Shown: positions 52,808-62,269, numbered from the stretch's first letter. The stretch is 64,000 bases of DNA from Verrucomicrobiia bacterium (GCA_020849895.1 JADZFN010000007.1:19546-83545), one strand, 5' to 3'. The notes: generated by a model not told the origin, from the letters alone. Numbers and translations: made by a program.

Positions 52808-53158
52808 TCAGTCGAATGTCGTCCAGTCCACGCGCGGCGCGTCGCCCCAGAGGCGTTCGAGGGCGTAGAACTCGCGGCACTCCCGCGAAAAGAGGTGCAC
52901 GACCGCGTCCACGAAATCGAGGACCACCCACTGGCTCATCGGAAAACCGTCCACTCCTCGGGCGCGAACACCCTTCTCCCGCGCGCGTTCCTCGATCTCG
53001 TCACGCAGGGCTTTGAGGTGCGGTTCGGAAGTCCCGCTGGCGATCATGAAGAAATCGGTGATGCCGGACTTCTCCCGGACATCCAGGATCACGATGTCTT
53101 CTCCTTTGCGGCGGTCGGCGCTGCGCGCGCAAAGCCGGGCGAGTTCTTCAGGCGTCAT
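52808..53158 (-). CDS. rsfS: Ribosomal silencing factor RsfS
   Basis: A 116-aa DUF143 protein with KGEDIVILDVREKSGITDFF, FMIASGTSEPHLKALRDEIE, and WVVLDFVDAVVHLFSRECRE then FYALERLWGDAP. It binds L14 and blocks subunit joining in starvation. It overlaps nadD by 11 bp, the usual nadD-rsfS pairing. Confidence 0.95.
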   Translation of the reverse strand: MTPEELARLCARSADRRKGEDIVILDVREKSGITDFFMIASGTSEPHLKALRDEIEERAREKGVRARGVDGFPMSQWVVLDFVDAVVHLFSRECREFYALERLWGDAPRVDWTTFD

Positions 53159-53759
53159 TCGGGGTCGCGTAGAGTTGGTGCGCGCGGATATAGGCGAGCA
53201 CGGGCGCCGGAAGCCAGCGCGAAACGTCGCGTCCTTCGCGGAGCCTCCGGCGCAGGTCCGAGGAAGCGACGTCCAGCGTCGGCCCGGGGATCGGACGATG
53301 GCGCAGCCGCGCCCTCAATCCGGATGGCACGTTCGGAGGCGGAAAGACCGTCGGATAACCCGGCCGTTCGACGACCAGAAATTCGCAGAGGTCGAGGAGC
53401 GCCTCGAATCGCGCCCAGGATCCGACCTGGATGAAATTGTCCGAGCCGAGGATGAACCCGAGGCGCGCGCCGCCGTTTTCCGCCGAGATCGCGGCCAGGG
53501 TGTCCGCGGTGTAGGAAGGCCCCGCCCTCTCGATCTCGATGGCCGAGACCTCGCATGCGGCGCGCCCCTCGACCGCCCGGCGTAACATCTCGAGGCGATC
53601 GGCGCCAAGCGCCAGGCCGACGCCGCCCTTGTGCGGAGGCTGGTGGGCCGGCACGAAACGGACGCGCGCCGCGAGCCCCGCGCGCAGCACGTTCTCCGCC
53701 ACCTGGAGGTGGCCCGCGTGGACGGGGTTGAACGTCCCTCCGAAGACGGCGAGCTTCAA
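53148..53759 (-). CDS. nadD: Nicotinate-nucleotide adenylyltransferase
   Basis: Starts with TTG in a TTGA overlap with the histidine kinase stop. LKLAVFGGTFNPVHAGHLQV contains the nucleotidyltransferase GGTFxPxHxGH motif, and SSDLRRRLREGRDVSRWLP the C-terminal SSTxIR-like motif. 203 aa. It forms deamido-NAD. The listed longer frame is read-through. Coupling to a signalling kinase upstream is unusual. Confidence 0.93.
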   Translation of the reverse strand: MKLAVFGGTFNPVHAGHLQVAENVLRAGLAARVRFVPAHQPPHKGGVGLALGADRLEMLRRAVEGRAACEVSAIEIERAGPSYTADTLAAISAENGGARLGFILGSDNFIQVGSWARFEALLDLCEFLVVERPGYPTVFPPPNVPSGLRARLRHRPIPGPTLDVASSDLRRRLREGRDVSRWLPAPVLAYIRAHQLYATPNDA

Positions 53760-56020
53760 CGGGGCGAGGGCGCAGCGGGGGCGTCCGCGCGCCCCTGTTC
53801 CATCGCAAAACGGCGGAAATGCTCTTTGAAGATAGATTCCACCTCGCGGAAGTTGAACGGCTTGGTCATCCACCGGTTGCCGCTCTGCTGGAGAAACTCG
53901 AGCGTGCGCGGGGAGTTCGTGTCGCCCGTGACGAAGATGAAGCGCGCGACGAGGTCCGGCTTCGTCTCCTTGACCCACTCGTAAAGCCCGCGTCCGTCCA
54001 TCCCCGGCATCTTGAGGTCGGAGACGATCAGATCGAAGTCCTGCCGCTCGATCATTTTCTGGGCCTGCAGGCCGTTCGTCGCGCCATGGACGCGGCAGGA
54101 CTTGTCCGCGAGGAGCTCGGAAAAGACGTCGAGGATGGCGACTTCGTCGTCCACCACCAGCACCTCGAACACGCGCGTGGGCGGGATGACGCCCGACTTG
54201 CGCATCGGCGACGAGGCGGCCTTGCGGTCCTCCGGCTTCACGTGGGACACCGGGAATTCGAGGGTGAAGACCGCGCCGTCTTCGTCGTGGTTGGCGGCCG
54301 TGATGTTGCCCGAGTGCTCCTTGATGATGCCGTGGGAGATGCTCAGGCCGAGCCCTGTGCCTGCGCCGGTTTCCTTGGTGGTGAAGAACGGATCGAAGAC
54401 TTTTTCGAGGATCGCCGGCGGGATTCCGTGGCCGTGGTCGAGCACGATGAGGCGCACGAGGGCGCCGGACGCCTCGGTCTTGATCCGGATAAATTTCTCG
54501 CGAGGGCTGCCCTCCATGGCGTGCATCGCGTTGTTGATGAGGTTGAGGAGCACCTGTTCGAGCTGGTTCGGGTCCCCGAATACCGGAGGAAGGGGCGTCT
54601 GGAGTTCCCTCACGAGCTTCACCCCCGACGCGCGCAGGTCGTAATCGAGCAGCTCGAGGGTGACGTCCACCAACTCATTGAGGTTGACGTTCGACTTCTC
54701 CATCGGATGCTTGCGCGCGAAGGTAAGGAAGTTCTGGACGATCTTGCTGGCGCGCTCGCTCTCGCGCTGGATCTTGGCCAGGTCGCCGCGGATTTTTTCG
54801 TCCGCGGTGGGTCGCATGCTGAGGAGCTGGGCATAACCGCTGATGACCGCAAGCGGGTTGTTGAGTTCGTGGGCGACGCCGCTGATGAGCTGGCCGAGGG
54901 CGGAAAGCTTTTCGACCTGCCGCATCTGCTGTTCGAGGCGGCGGCGTTCGGTCACCTCGCGCAGATGGACCTGTACGGCCGCGCCCTTGGGCGCCGCCAT
55001 CACCGAGGCGGATCCCTCGGTCAGGAGCATGTTGTGGTCCTTGCGGGTCAGCGGGATGTTTCCGTATGAGGCAAAGATCCGGGAAAGCGCCTCGGGATGC
55101 TCCCCGATCTCGCGCTCTTTCTCGCGCAGGATGGGGCAGAGATTCACGAACCGGAGCTGAAGCAGTTCGTCGCGCGAGTAGCCGCTGAGGGCCTGAGCGG
55201 CCCGGTTCACCTCCAGGATCTGCAGGCTGCGCGGATCCACGACGAAAATGCCGTCGCTCGTGTTCTGGAAGAGGTGTTCATACTTGTTTTCGGTCAGCTC
55301 GATCTCCTTCTGAAGGTGGCGAGTGAGGCGCGCATCGGCCTTGATCTGGTCGCGCAGGCTGATCGCCTCGCCGCGCACCTCTTCGAGCATCAGGATGATC
55401 ATCCCCACAGCGATCAGGAGCTGCGTGATGGAGATGATCACGAAGCCGGTCGGTCGCATCGCGTCGTCCGCTTCGAAGAAGGGTTGGAAGGCCATCTGGA
55501 TCCCCCAGATGATGAAACCCAACCCCAGCAGGCTGGCGCCGAGGTAGCGGTGGATCAGTCGTTGGGAGAAGAAGCACCCTGCCGTGAGGAAGCTCGACAG
55601 GCTCAGGATCGTGAAGAGCGGCATCGAGAGCCAGAACCGGCTCTCGACGCTGTGGCGCGCGACGTAGCTCCAGAGCAGCATCATCAGCACGGTGAGGGCC
55701 ATCTCGCGCTGGCCGCGATGGCTTCCCCGGAAGTTCAAGGCGCCCCAGAAGAGGAAGATGGCGCAGATCCCGATGCAGGCGAGCTTCACCCATTCCCACT
55801 GGGGCGGGTTGTTCACTTCGAGGAACGAGATGCTCGAAGTCAGCCACAGGGCGTAAAACAGCCAGCCCGCCGTCCACAGCGCGAAGTAGGGGCGCCGCGT
55901 GTAGCGGTTCAGATAGGCGTAGAGCCCCACGAGCACCCAGGTGCTGAGCAGCGCCAGCACGAGCGCGGCCTTCAACCACTCCGGCGGAAAATACAGGTCC
56001 AGGAAGTATTGGAACTGCAT
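53756..56020 (-). CDS. Hybrid sensor histidine kinase (7TM-PAS-HK-REC)
   Basis: From MQFQYFLDLYFPPEWLKAAL the protein has seven hydrophobic helices (about 15-240) and a short coiled coil. A PAS domain (about 265-375, HLFQNTSDGIFVVD) is followed by HisKA with ALGQLISGVAHELNNPLAVI (phospho-His). The HATPase has NLINNAMHAM, DHGHGIPPAILEKVFDPFF and GTGLGLSISHG, and the C-terminal receiver has LIVSDLKMPGMDG (phospho-Asp). 754 aa. The seven-TM sensor resembles 7TMR-type input modules but was not matched to a named family. The listed 1348-aa frame extends antisense through pepA. Its stop overlaps nadD. Confidence 0.9.
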   Translation of the reverse strand: MQFQYFLDLYFPPEWLKAALVLALLSTWVLVGLYAYLNRYTRRPYFALWTAGWLFYALWLTSSISFLEVNNPPQWEWVKLACIGICAIFLFWGALNFRGSHRGQREMALTVLMMLLWSYVARHSVESRFWLSMPLFTILSLSSFLTAGCFFSQRLIHRYLGASLLGLGFIIWGIQMAFQPFFEADDAMRPTGFVIISITQLLIAVGMIILMLEEVRGEAISLRDQIKADARLTRHLQKEIELTENKYEHLFQNTSDGIFVVDPRSLQILEVNRAAQALSGYSRDELLQLRFVNLCPILREKEREIGEHPEALSRIFASYGNIPLTRKDHNMLLTEGSASVMAAPKGAAVQVHLREVTERRRLEQQMRQVEKLSALGQLISGVAHELNNPLAVISGYAQLLSMRPTADEKIRGDLAKIQRESERASKIVQNFLTFARKHPMEKSNVNLNELVDVTLELLDYDLRASGVKLVRELQTPLPPVFGDPNQLEQVLLNLINNAMHAMEGSPREKFIRIKTEASGALVRLIVLDHGHGIPPAILEKVFDPFFTTKETGAGTGLGLSISHGIIKEHSGNITAANHDEDGAVFTLEFPVSHVKPEDRKAASSPMRKSGVIPPTRVFEVLVVDDEVAILDVFSELLADKSCRVHGATNGLQAQKMIERQDFDLIVSDLKMPGMDGRGLYEWVKETKPDLVARFIFVTGDTNSPRTLEFLQQSGNRWMTKPFNFREVESIFKEHFRRFAMEQGRADAPAAPSPR

Positions 56021-56163
56021 CAGGGACGCACCATAAATTTGGTTTATCTCTGCGCCGAACGAATAGGTCAGAATTCCGAGAGGGCTCACGGAAAGGAGGG
56101 GCCGAGGCCCTGAAGCATGCCCTGTAACCGCGTTCCATTCAAGCGCCAAAGCTGAATCCGGGT

Positions 56164-56192
56164 TTGACACCGATCCTCCGGCTCGGTTCAAG
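56164..56192 (+). promoter_or_regulatory. Putative pepA promoter
   Basis: TTGACA (56164-56169), a 17-bp spacer and a weak TTCAAG (56187-56192), 11 bp before the ATG. AAGGAG overlaps the -10, so only one of the two signals may be real. Confidence 0.35.
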
Positions 56193-56203
56193 GAGCGAAC
56201 CTC

Positions 56204-57688
56204 ATGATGACCCCTCCCTCCTTCTCCCTTATCATCCGCGGAGAATTGCCGTCCAAGGCGAAAATGGACGCCCTCCTCGTCGCGGTCCCTCCGCGCGCGC
56301 AAGGCGCTTCGCCCTGGGCCTTCCTTCCCGCCGCGCTCGCGCGCGAATGCGAACGCGTGGCGCCCGCCGCCGAGTTCCGCGGCAAAGAGGGCGATCTCGT
56401 CGTCGCCCCTGCCCTCGAGGCGCGAGGGGCGCGTTGGCTCGCCGTCGCCGGCCTCGGCGCCCGTGTTGATGCGCTTCCCCGGGGGCGCGCGCTGGGGCGC
56501 GCGCTCCGCACGCTCGCCAAGCGGCATTGCCGGCGGATCGGCATCGCCGCCCCTCCGGGCCTTCTCTCTCCCGCCCTCGTCGCCGCCGCCGCCGAGGAGG
56601 CGACTTACGATTTCACGGAATACCGACCGCGCGACGCCGAGACGCTCGCCGCGCCGTCTTCCGAGATATTGCTCTTCGATCCCTCCGCACGGCCGCGCGA
56701 GGCGGCCGCCGCGAACGCCGTGGCCGCCGCGGTCCGCGCCGCGCGCGCGCTGGCGAATCAACCGCCCAACGTTCTGAATCCGGCGACGCTTGCCGCCGAG
56801 GCGCGCCGCCTCGCCGCCCGGCGCCGCCTGCGCTGCGAAATCTGGGATGAACGCCGCCTGCGCCGCGAAGGATTCGGCGCGCTCCTCGCGGTCGGCGGCG
56901 GCAGCGCGAACCCGCCGCGCTTCATCCGCCTCGATTATCGCGGCGGCCGCCGGGGCGCGCCGCCCGCCGTGATCGTCGGCAAGGCGATTACGTTCGACAC
57001 CGGGGGGCTCAGTCTCAAACCGGGCGAACGAATGGACGAGATGAAGTTCGATAAATGCGGCGGCATCGCGGCGCTGGGCGTCATGGACGCCGTGGCCGCG
57101 CTTCGCCTGCCTCTCAACGTGACGGCCCTCATCGCCGCCGCCGAGAATATGCCGTCCGCCACCGCCTATCGCCCCGGCGACCTCGTGAAGACGCTTTCGG
57201 GCCGCTACATCGAGGTGCTCAACACCGACGCCGAGGGGCGGATGGTCCTCGCGGACGCCGTGACCTACGCCCAGCGCCTCAAGCCGCGCGCGATCGTGGA
57301 CCTCGCGACACTCACCGGCGCCTGCCTGATCTGCCTCGCGCACGAGGCCGCGGCGCTTCTGGGCAACGACGATCGTCTCGCCGTTCAACTGCTCGACTCG
57401 GCGGAGCGGACTGGCCAACGCCTCTGGCGGCTCCCGATGTGGCCCGAGTTCAAGGAGATGATGAAGAGCGAGATTGCCTATGTGAAAAACATCGCGGGGC
57501 GCGAAGGCGCCACGATCACCGGCGCGTGCTTCATCGGCGCGTTCGTCGAGGAAGACGTTCCTTGGGCGCATCTCGACATCGCCGGCATGGCCTGGACCTC
57601 GAAGGAAGAACCGCATCGCCCGAAAGGCGCTACGGCCTTCGGCGTCCGTCTCCTCACCGATTGGCTTCGCGGGCTCGCGTCTTCCTGA
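56204..57688 (+). CDS. pepA: Leucyl aminopeptidase (M17)
   Basis: Di-metal cytosolic aminopeptidase. The 494-aa protein has a variable N-terminal domain and the catalytic C-terminal domain. VIVGKAITFDTGGLSLKPG holds the metal-binding Lys and Asp, and EVLNTDAEGRMVLAD holds the NTDAEGR signature; DLATLTGAC also fits. Commonly the first motif is VGKGITFDTGG; here Ala replaces Gly. AAGGAG lies 8 bp before the ATG. Confidence 0.94.
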   Translation: MMTPPSFSLIIRGELPSKAKMDALLVAVPPRAQGASPWAFLPAALARECERVAPAAEFRGKEGDLVVAPALEARGARWLAVAGLGARVDALPRGRALGRALRTLAKRHCRRIGIAAPPGLLSPALVAAAAEEATYDFTEYRPRDAETLAAPSSEILLFDPSARPREAAAANAVAAAVRAARALANQPPNVLNPATLAAEARRLAARRRLRCEIWDERRLRREGFGALLAVGGGSANPPRFIRLDYRGGRRGAPPAVIVGKAITFDTGGLSLKPGERMDEMKFDKCGGIAALGVMDAVAALRLPLNVTALIAAAENMPSATAYRPGDLVKTLSGRYIEVLNTDAEGRMVLADAVTYAQRLKPRAIVDLATLTGACLICLAHEAAALLGNDDRLAVQLLDSAERTGQRLWRLPMWPEFKEMMKSEIAYVKNIAGREGATITGACFIGAFVEEDVPWAHLDIAGMAWTSKEEPHRPKGATAFGVRLLTDWLRGLASS

Positions 57689-57749
57689 TCGGGACAACCG
57701 GGAACCCGTTTCGCGCCGCAGCTGTGCCGCAACCCGTCCGCAGCAAGGC

Positions 57750-58784
57750 TCAGGAAGGGTGGCGGGCTTCGGGTTGCGCCGCGAAGCCCGGAGGGGGGGC
57801 ACCGCCGGCGGCGTCGCGAAAGGCCTGTTTCAACACATCGAGCCCTTCCCCTTTCTCGGCGGAAATGGGGATCGGCTTAAGACGAAACTTCCGACGGAAG
57901 CGGCGAAGATGTTCGGCGGCTCCGGGGGCGTCCATCTTGTTGGCGACGACGAGCCGCGGCTTGCGGAGGAGGACCGGGTTGTAGAGTTCCAGCTCCTCGA
58001 GGAGCGTCGCGTAATCAGTGCGCGGATCGCGCCCCTCGGTGCCCCCCATGTCGAGGAGGAGCGCGAGGCCACGGCAGCGCTCGATATGGCGGAGAAACCC
58101 GTGCCCGAGGCCGACGTTGCGGTGCGCGCCCGCGACGAGTCCGGGGATGTCGGCGACAGTGAGTTTGCCCCAGTCGTCGAACTCGATCGCGCCCACGACG
58201 GGATGAAGCGTGGTGAAGGGGTACGACCCGACCTTCGGATGCGCACGCGAAATCCGGGAGAGCAACGTGGATTTTCCCGCATTCGGGAAGCCGACGAGGC
58301 CGAGGTCCGCTACGGTCTTGAGCTCGAGCTCGAAGTCTCCTTCCTCGCCCGGTGCGCCCAGGTCGAACTCGCGCGGGGCCTGGTGGGTCGAGCTGCGGAA
58401 GACGGCGTTGCCCCGTCCGCCGCGTCCGCCTTTGCAAAGGACGAACTCGGTCCCGGCTTCGACGAGGTCGGCTACAGGATCGCCGTCGGGGAGGCGGCGA
58501 ACCTCGGTTCCAGGAGGCACCTTGACGGTGAGGCGCGCGGCGGAACGTCCATGCTGCTTTTTTCCCCGCCCGTGGCCGCCGCGCCCGGCGATCAGACGCG
58601 GCTGGTAAAGGAGGTCGGCGAGATGGCTGGTGTGCGGGTCCACATGGAGGACGACATCGCCGCCGTCACCGCCGTTGCCGCCATCGGGACCGCCGCGCGG
58701 CACGAACTTCTCTCGACGAAAGGAAACGCAGCCGCTCCCGCCGTCGCCGGCTTTCGCATGAATCTTGACGCGGTCAACGAACAT
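57750..58784 (-). CDS. obgE: GTPase ObgE/CgtA
   Basis: Ribosome-assembly and stress GTPase. N-terminal Obg fold starts MFVDRVKIHAKAGDGGSGCV with GGPDGGNGGDGGDVV; G1 is GFPNAGKST, G3 DIPGLVAGAHRNVGLGHGFL, G4 NKMD and G5 ISAEKGEGLD. 344 aa, so the variable C-terminal domain is absent. It follows the fumarase gene by 45 bp and converges on pepA. The usual rplU-rpmA neighbours are not present. Confidence 0.96.
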   Translation of the reverse strand: MFVDRVKIHAKAGDGGSGCVSFRREKFVPRGGPDGGNGGDGGDVVLHVDPHTSHLADLLYQPRLIAGRGGHGRGKKQHGRSAARLTVKVPPGTEVRRLPDGDPVADLVEAGTEFVLCKGGRGGRGNAVFRSSTHQAPREFDLGAPGEEGDFELELKTVADLGLVGFPNAGKSTLLSRISRAHPKVGSYPFTTLHPVVGAIEFDDWGKLTVADIPGLVAGAHRNVGLGHGFLRHIERCRGLALLLDMGGTEGRDPRTDYATLLEELELYNPVLLRKPRLVVANKMDAPGAAEHLRRFRRKFRLKPIPISAEKGEGLDVLKQAFRDAAGGAPPPGFAAQPEARHPS

Positions 58785-58829
58785 GGGCGACGCATCGAGG
58801 GCGCGGTTCGGCGGGCTGGCCGTCGCGGT

Positions 58830-59708
58830 TCAATAGAGCCAACGCCGGATCCGTCCCGTTTGATCGAGCGCGACGCCCTGGCGGCGATAGGCCCAACACA
58901 TGTAGCTGACGCTGACGAAAAAGCTGGCGGGGAGGCGGTTGAGCGCACCGATCTTGCAGCCGAGGAGGGTGGTTTTCCCTCCGAAACCCATCGGGCCGAT
59001 GCCAAGGCGGTTGGAGGTTTCGACGACGTCCTTTTCCAGGCGCGCAAGCGCGGGCACGGGGTTCTTGTCGTCGAGCTTGCGGAGGAGCTGCTCCTTGGAA
59101 TGGAGGTAGCCGGTGGCGCGATCGCCGCCGATGCAGACGCCGAGGACGCCGGGGCCGCAGCCTTTGCCCTGCGCCTGGAGGACGGCATCGAGGATCGCGC
59201 GCCGGCAGCCGTCGAGGTCGCGGTTCGCGCCGATCTTTTCGTGGGGAAGCGAATACTGGGCGCCGACATTTTCGCAGCCGCCTCCCTTGAGGATGAGGCG
59301 GACCTCGGCGCCCGCGCCGGGCGCCTGGTCGAAATGGAACGCAGGGGCGCCGGGGCCGACGTTGGTGCCGTCGTTCTTTCCGGTGAGAGAATCCACGGAG
59401 TTCTGCCGCAGATACCCCTTGCGGGTGGCGGCGCGGACCGCGTCGCACGCGGCGCGCCGGAAGTCCGATTGGTCAAAGCCGCGCGGGGCGTGGACGAAGA
59501 AGAGGACCGAGCCGGTGTCCTGGCAGATGGGTTGAGACTTGTTCCTTGCGAGGGCGATGTTGCGGCGGATGATTTCGAGCGCCTGTTCGGCGATGGTCTG
59601 CTTCGCCTCGGCGCGCAGGGCGCGGAGGATGGCGCGGTGGACATCGTCCGGGATTTCGGCCGACGCGCGGCGGATCAGTTCGAGGAGGGATTCGCGGAAG
59701 GATTTCAT
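58830..59708 (-). CDS. Class I fumarate hydratase/tartrate dehydratase alpha-type subunit
   Basis: The 292-aa protein carries the three iron-sulfur cysteine motifs of class I fumarases and related dehydratases: SQPICQDTG, LKGGGCENVG and GCGPGVLGVCIGGDRA. Start MKSFRESLLELIRRASAEIP. It is the alpha (N-terminal) half only; the beta half, normally fused or adjacent, is not in the window, where obgE follows instead. Substrate could be fumarate or a related hydroxy-dicarboxylate. Confidence 0.88.
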   Translation of the reverse strand: MKSFRESLLELIRRASAEIPDDVHRAILRALRAEAKQTIAEQALEIIRRNIALARNKSQPICQDTGSVLFFVHAPRGFDQSDFRRAACDAVRAATRKGYLRQNSVDSLTGKNDGTNVGPGAPAFHFDQAPGAGAEVRLILKGGGCENVGAQYSLPHEKIGANRDLDGCRRAILDAVLQAQGKGCGPGVLGVCIGGDRATGYLHSKEQLLRKLDDKNPVPALARLEKDVVETSNRLGIGPMGFGGKTTLLGCKIGALNRLPASFFVSVSYMCWAYRRQGVALDQTGRIRRWLY

Positions 59709-59802
59709 TGCGGACAGGCCGCTGTGAAAGCGCGGGATGAGGCCGGAGGGTTCAAGAGGAAACAGCCGATCTATTCGATGTTGTTTGCGCTTCGTTGAGG
59801 CT

Positions 59803-60978
59803 ATGCTGAACGCCTCCTTCTATCAAACGCACCCCTTCCCCCGCGAACCTTTTTCCTCCGTGGCTTCTCCGTCCTCCAAACTGACGATCGCGCATACCGA
59901 AGCCTCGGAAGGCTGGGGCGGACAGGAAATCCGCGTGATGGTGGAGCTCACCGAAATGGCAAAACGCGGCCACCGCACGATCTTGATCGCGCCGCCGTCG
60001 AGCGACATCTTCCGCCGCGGCCTGGACGCGCAGATCGAGACGCTGCCGCTCTCGATGCGGCGGCAGGATTTTTTCGCGAACCTGAAATGGCTGAGCGGAT
60101 TTCTGCGCTCGGAAAAGGTGCATGTGGTGAACACGCACAGCTCGCGCGACAGTTGGCTGGCGGGATGCGCGGCGCGGCGCGCGGGGACGCCGCTGGTGAT
60201 CAAGACGCGCCACATCTCGGCGCCGATCTCTCGCGGCTGGCTGACGCGCCTCGCGTACCAGAAGCTCCACGATTTCATCATCACAACAAGCGAGGGGATT
60301 GCGCGGGATATGGCGCGCTTCAACGGCTTCGACCCGCGACGCATCGTGGCGGTGCCGACGGGGGTGGACCTCGGAAGGTTCGATTGCAGCGGCGGCGGCC
60401 GCCGTCTCCGCGAAGAGCTGGGCCTGCCTCCCAAGGCGCTGCTGGTGGGCATGGTCTCCGTACTGCGGAGTTGGAAAGGGCATCCGGACTTTTTGAAGGC
60501 CGCGCGGGCGGTGAAGGCGCAGGCGCCATCCGCGTATTTCGTCATCGTGGGAGAAGGGCCGCGCCGTGCGCATGTCGAAGAGGACCTGCTGCGGATGGGA
60601 CTGGAGGATTACGTCTTCCTCATCGGGCACCGCGACGAGGTGCCTCAGGTGTTGTGTGACCTCGACGTGTTCGTGTTGCCCTCCTACGCGAACGAAGGCG
60701 TGCCCCAAGCCCTGCTGCAGGCCCTCGCGATGCGGCGGCCGGTGGTCGCGACGGCCGTCGGAGGAATCCCGGAGGTGATTGCTTCGGGAGTGCACGGCCT
60801 GCTCTGCGGACCGAACGAACCCGATGCGCTCGCGGAGAACATCCTGCGCGTCCTGACCGATCCGCCCTTGGCTCGCTCTCTTGCGGAACGCGGGCGGGAG
60901 CGCGTGTTGGAGCACTATTCCCTGACCCAGATGATCAATCACCTGGAGCAGATCTACACCGAGCGGCTCGGCGGATAG
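59803..60978 (+). CDS. GT4-family glycosyltransferase
   Basis: A GT-B enzyme of about 391 aa. SKLTIAHTEASEGWGGQEIR near the N-terminus forms the acceptor-side fold. ADMARFNGFDPRRI-like linker and VPTGVDLGRF precede the nucleotide-sugar domain with GMVSVLRSWKGHPDFLKAA, FVIVGEGPRR and the retaining GT4 motif YANEGVPQALLQALAMRRPV. It probably acts on lipopolysaccharide or another envelope glycan at the inner membrane. GTG at 59860 is an alternative start. Confidence 0.87.
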   Translation: MLNASFYQTHPFPREPFSSVASPSSKLTIAHTEASEGWGGQEIRVMVELTEMAKRGHRTILIAPPSSDIFRRGLDAQIETLPLSMRRQDFFANLKWLSGFLRSEKVHVVNTHSSRDSWLAGCAARRAGTPLVIKTRHISAPISRGWLTRLAYQKLHDFIITTSEGIARDMARFNGFDPRRIVAVPTGVDLGRFDCSGGGRRLREELGLPPKALLVGMVSVLRSWKGHPDFLKAARAVKAQAPSAYFVIVGEGPRRAHVEEDLLRMGLEDYVFLIGHRDEVPQVLCDLDVFVLPSYANEGVPQALLQALAMRRPVVATAVGGIPEVIASGVHGLLCGPNEPDALAENILRVLTDPPLARSLAERGRERVLEHYSLTQMINHLEQIYTERLGG

Positions 60979-61125
60979 GGCGCCATCCCTCGCGCGGGCG
61001 CCTCCTCCCGACTCCGGACGAGATGGGAACAGGCTTGGTCCGCGCTTCCTTTGCAGCCAAGGAAAGCGCCTCCGCTGGAGAGAAACTTCAACCCGCGGGC
61101 TTTCGGCGACGAAACGCGGGAGGGG

Positions 61126-61350
61126 TCAGTACGTCGCGAGGTCGCCGAAGGAGTCCGCGAGTTCCTGGCGTTTGCCGTCCTGATCGTAGCGGTAGAGCTT
61201 GCCCGGCTCTTCGTCGCGCGTCAGCTTGTGATGCCCGTCGCAGAAGGGCGGCTTTTTCGACAAACCGCACATGCAGATGTAGATCGGTTCGCCGTCCGCT
61301 CCTTCGATTTCCTTGGGACCGGTCTGGATGTGTTTGATGATGCGTGCCAT
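61126..61350 (-). CDS. CDGSH iron-sulfur domain protein
   Basis: A 74-aa protein with CMCGLSKKPPFCDGHH, the full CDGSH motif (C-X-C-X2-S-X3-P-X-C-D-G-X2-H) that ligates a 2Fe-2S cluster through three Cys and one His. Start MARIIKHIQTGPKEIEGADG. Small soluble electron-transfer or cluster-donor protein. It shares strand and place with the ferredoxin-reductase-like gene, suggesting a redox pair, with a 100-bp gap. Confidence 0.9.
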   Translation of the reverse strand: MARIIKHIQTGPKEIEGADGEPIYICMCGLSKKPPFCDGHHKLTRDEEPGKLYRYDQDGKRQELADSFGDLATY

Positions 61351-61450
61351 GAGGGTTTTCTCCGGTGAAGGTTGAGGGGATTGGGATCGTGCAGAAACAA
61401 TGGAGCCGGATTTCCAGAGGAGAAGGGCGCCTCCATTGCTTTTGCAAAGC

Positions 61451-62179
61451 TCAAGGATAGCCCATGAATTCGTCTTCGTGAATCTGCTCTTGCCGCACGC
61501 CGGCTTGCGTCAGCGCGGCCTGGACGCCCGCCATGAAGCGCGGCGGCCCGGCGGCGTAATACGCCGGGCGGCTCGCGTCACCGAGCGTTTCGCGCAGCAG
61601 CGCGGCATCGAGAAGGCCCGTGCGTCCCGTCCAGCCTCGGCGGGATTTTTCCGCCTGAGACATGATCGCCACCAGCCGGAAGCCGGCGGACTGATGTTTC
61701 CAAGCCTCAAACTCATCCAGAAACGCCGCGTCTTCGGGAGTGCGGTTGGCGTAGAACAACGTCATCGCCCGCGACGAGCCGCGGTCCAATGCGTCCCGGA
61801 TCATCGCGCGAAACGGTGTGATCCCGATGCCGCCCGCCAGAAAGACGGCCGGCGCGGAAGATTCGTTGTCGAGCACGAACGCGCCGAACGGTCCGGCGAC
61901 CTGCACGGGTGCGCCGAGCGGGAGCTCCCCCAGGACGCGCTTGAACGCGCTGCCGGTCATGCGCGTGGCGACCAGTAGGCCTGGCTCCTGCGGCGACGAC
62001 GCGATCGAAAGCGATCGTGCGGCGCCTTTCTCGTCCTGAAAGGGAGGATTGATCAGGGTGATCCGGACGAACTGTCCCGGCCGAAACGCCCACGCTTGAC
62101 CGCCGAGATCAAACCGGAAACTCATCGTGTTTTCGGCGATGACGCAGCGTTCTTGAAGCGTGAGGGTGAGCTTGCCCAT
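61451..62179 (-). CDS. Ferredoxin-NAD(P) reductase-like flavoprotein
   Basis: From MGKLTLTLQERCVIAENTMS the 242-aa protein has the FAD motif ARSLSIASSP after FRPGQFVRITL and the NAD(P) motif GGIGITPFRAMIRDALD with YYAAGPPRFMAGVQ near the end. No 2Fe-2S domain is fused. It may reduce a separate partner such as the CDGSH protein next to it. The ORF-track start at 62230 adds 17 doubtful residues. Confidence 0.88.
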   Translation of the reverse strand: MGKLTLTLQERCVIAENTMSFRFDLGGQAWAFRPGQFVRITLINPPFQDEKGAARSLSIASSPQEPGLLVATRMTGSAFKRVLGELPLGAPVQVAGPFGAFVLDNESSAPAVFLAGGIGITPFRAMIRDALDRGSSRAMTLFYANRTPEDAAFLDEFEAWKHQSAGFRLVAIMSQAEKSRRGWTGRTGLLDAALLRETLGDASRPAYYAAGPPRFMAGVQAALTQAGVRQEQIHEDEFMGYP

Positions 62180-62251
62180 GGTCCGACGGCGCGCGCTTCC
62201 GAAACGTGGCACGTCTCGCGGAATTTTCAACTGCTTGCCGCCGGCTTCCCA

Positions 62252-62269
62252 AGGAGGGGCAGCCCTCCT
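62252..62269. repeat. Short palindrome in intergenic debris
   Basis: AGGAGGG-GCAG-CCCTCCT forms a 7-bp stem. It lies between the reductase gene and the IS3 remnant, in a 154-bp stretch with no gene. Confidence 0.5.

Noticed and set aside
53756-57802. A 1348-aa minus-strand ORF that could be a giant kinase
   Set aside because: The N-terminal 590 residues are antisense to pepA and lack any domain; the kinase begins at 56020.
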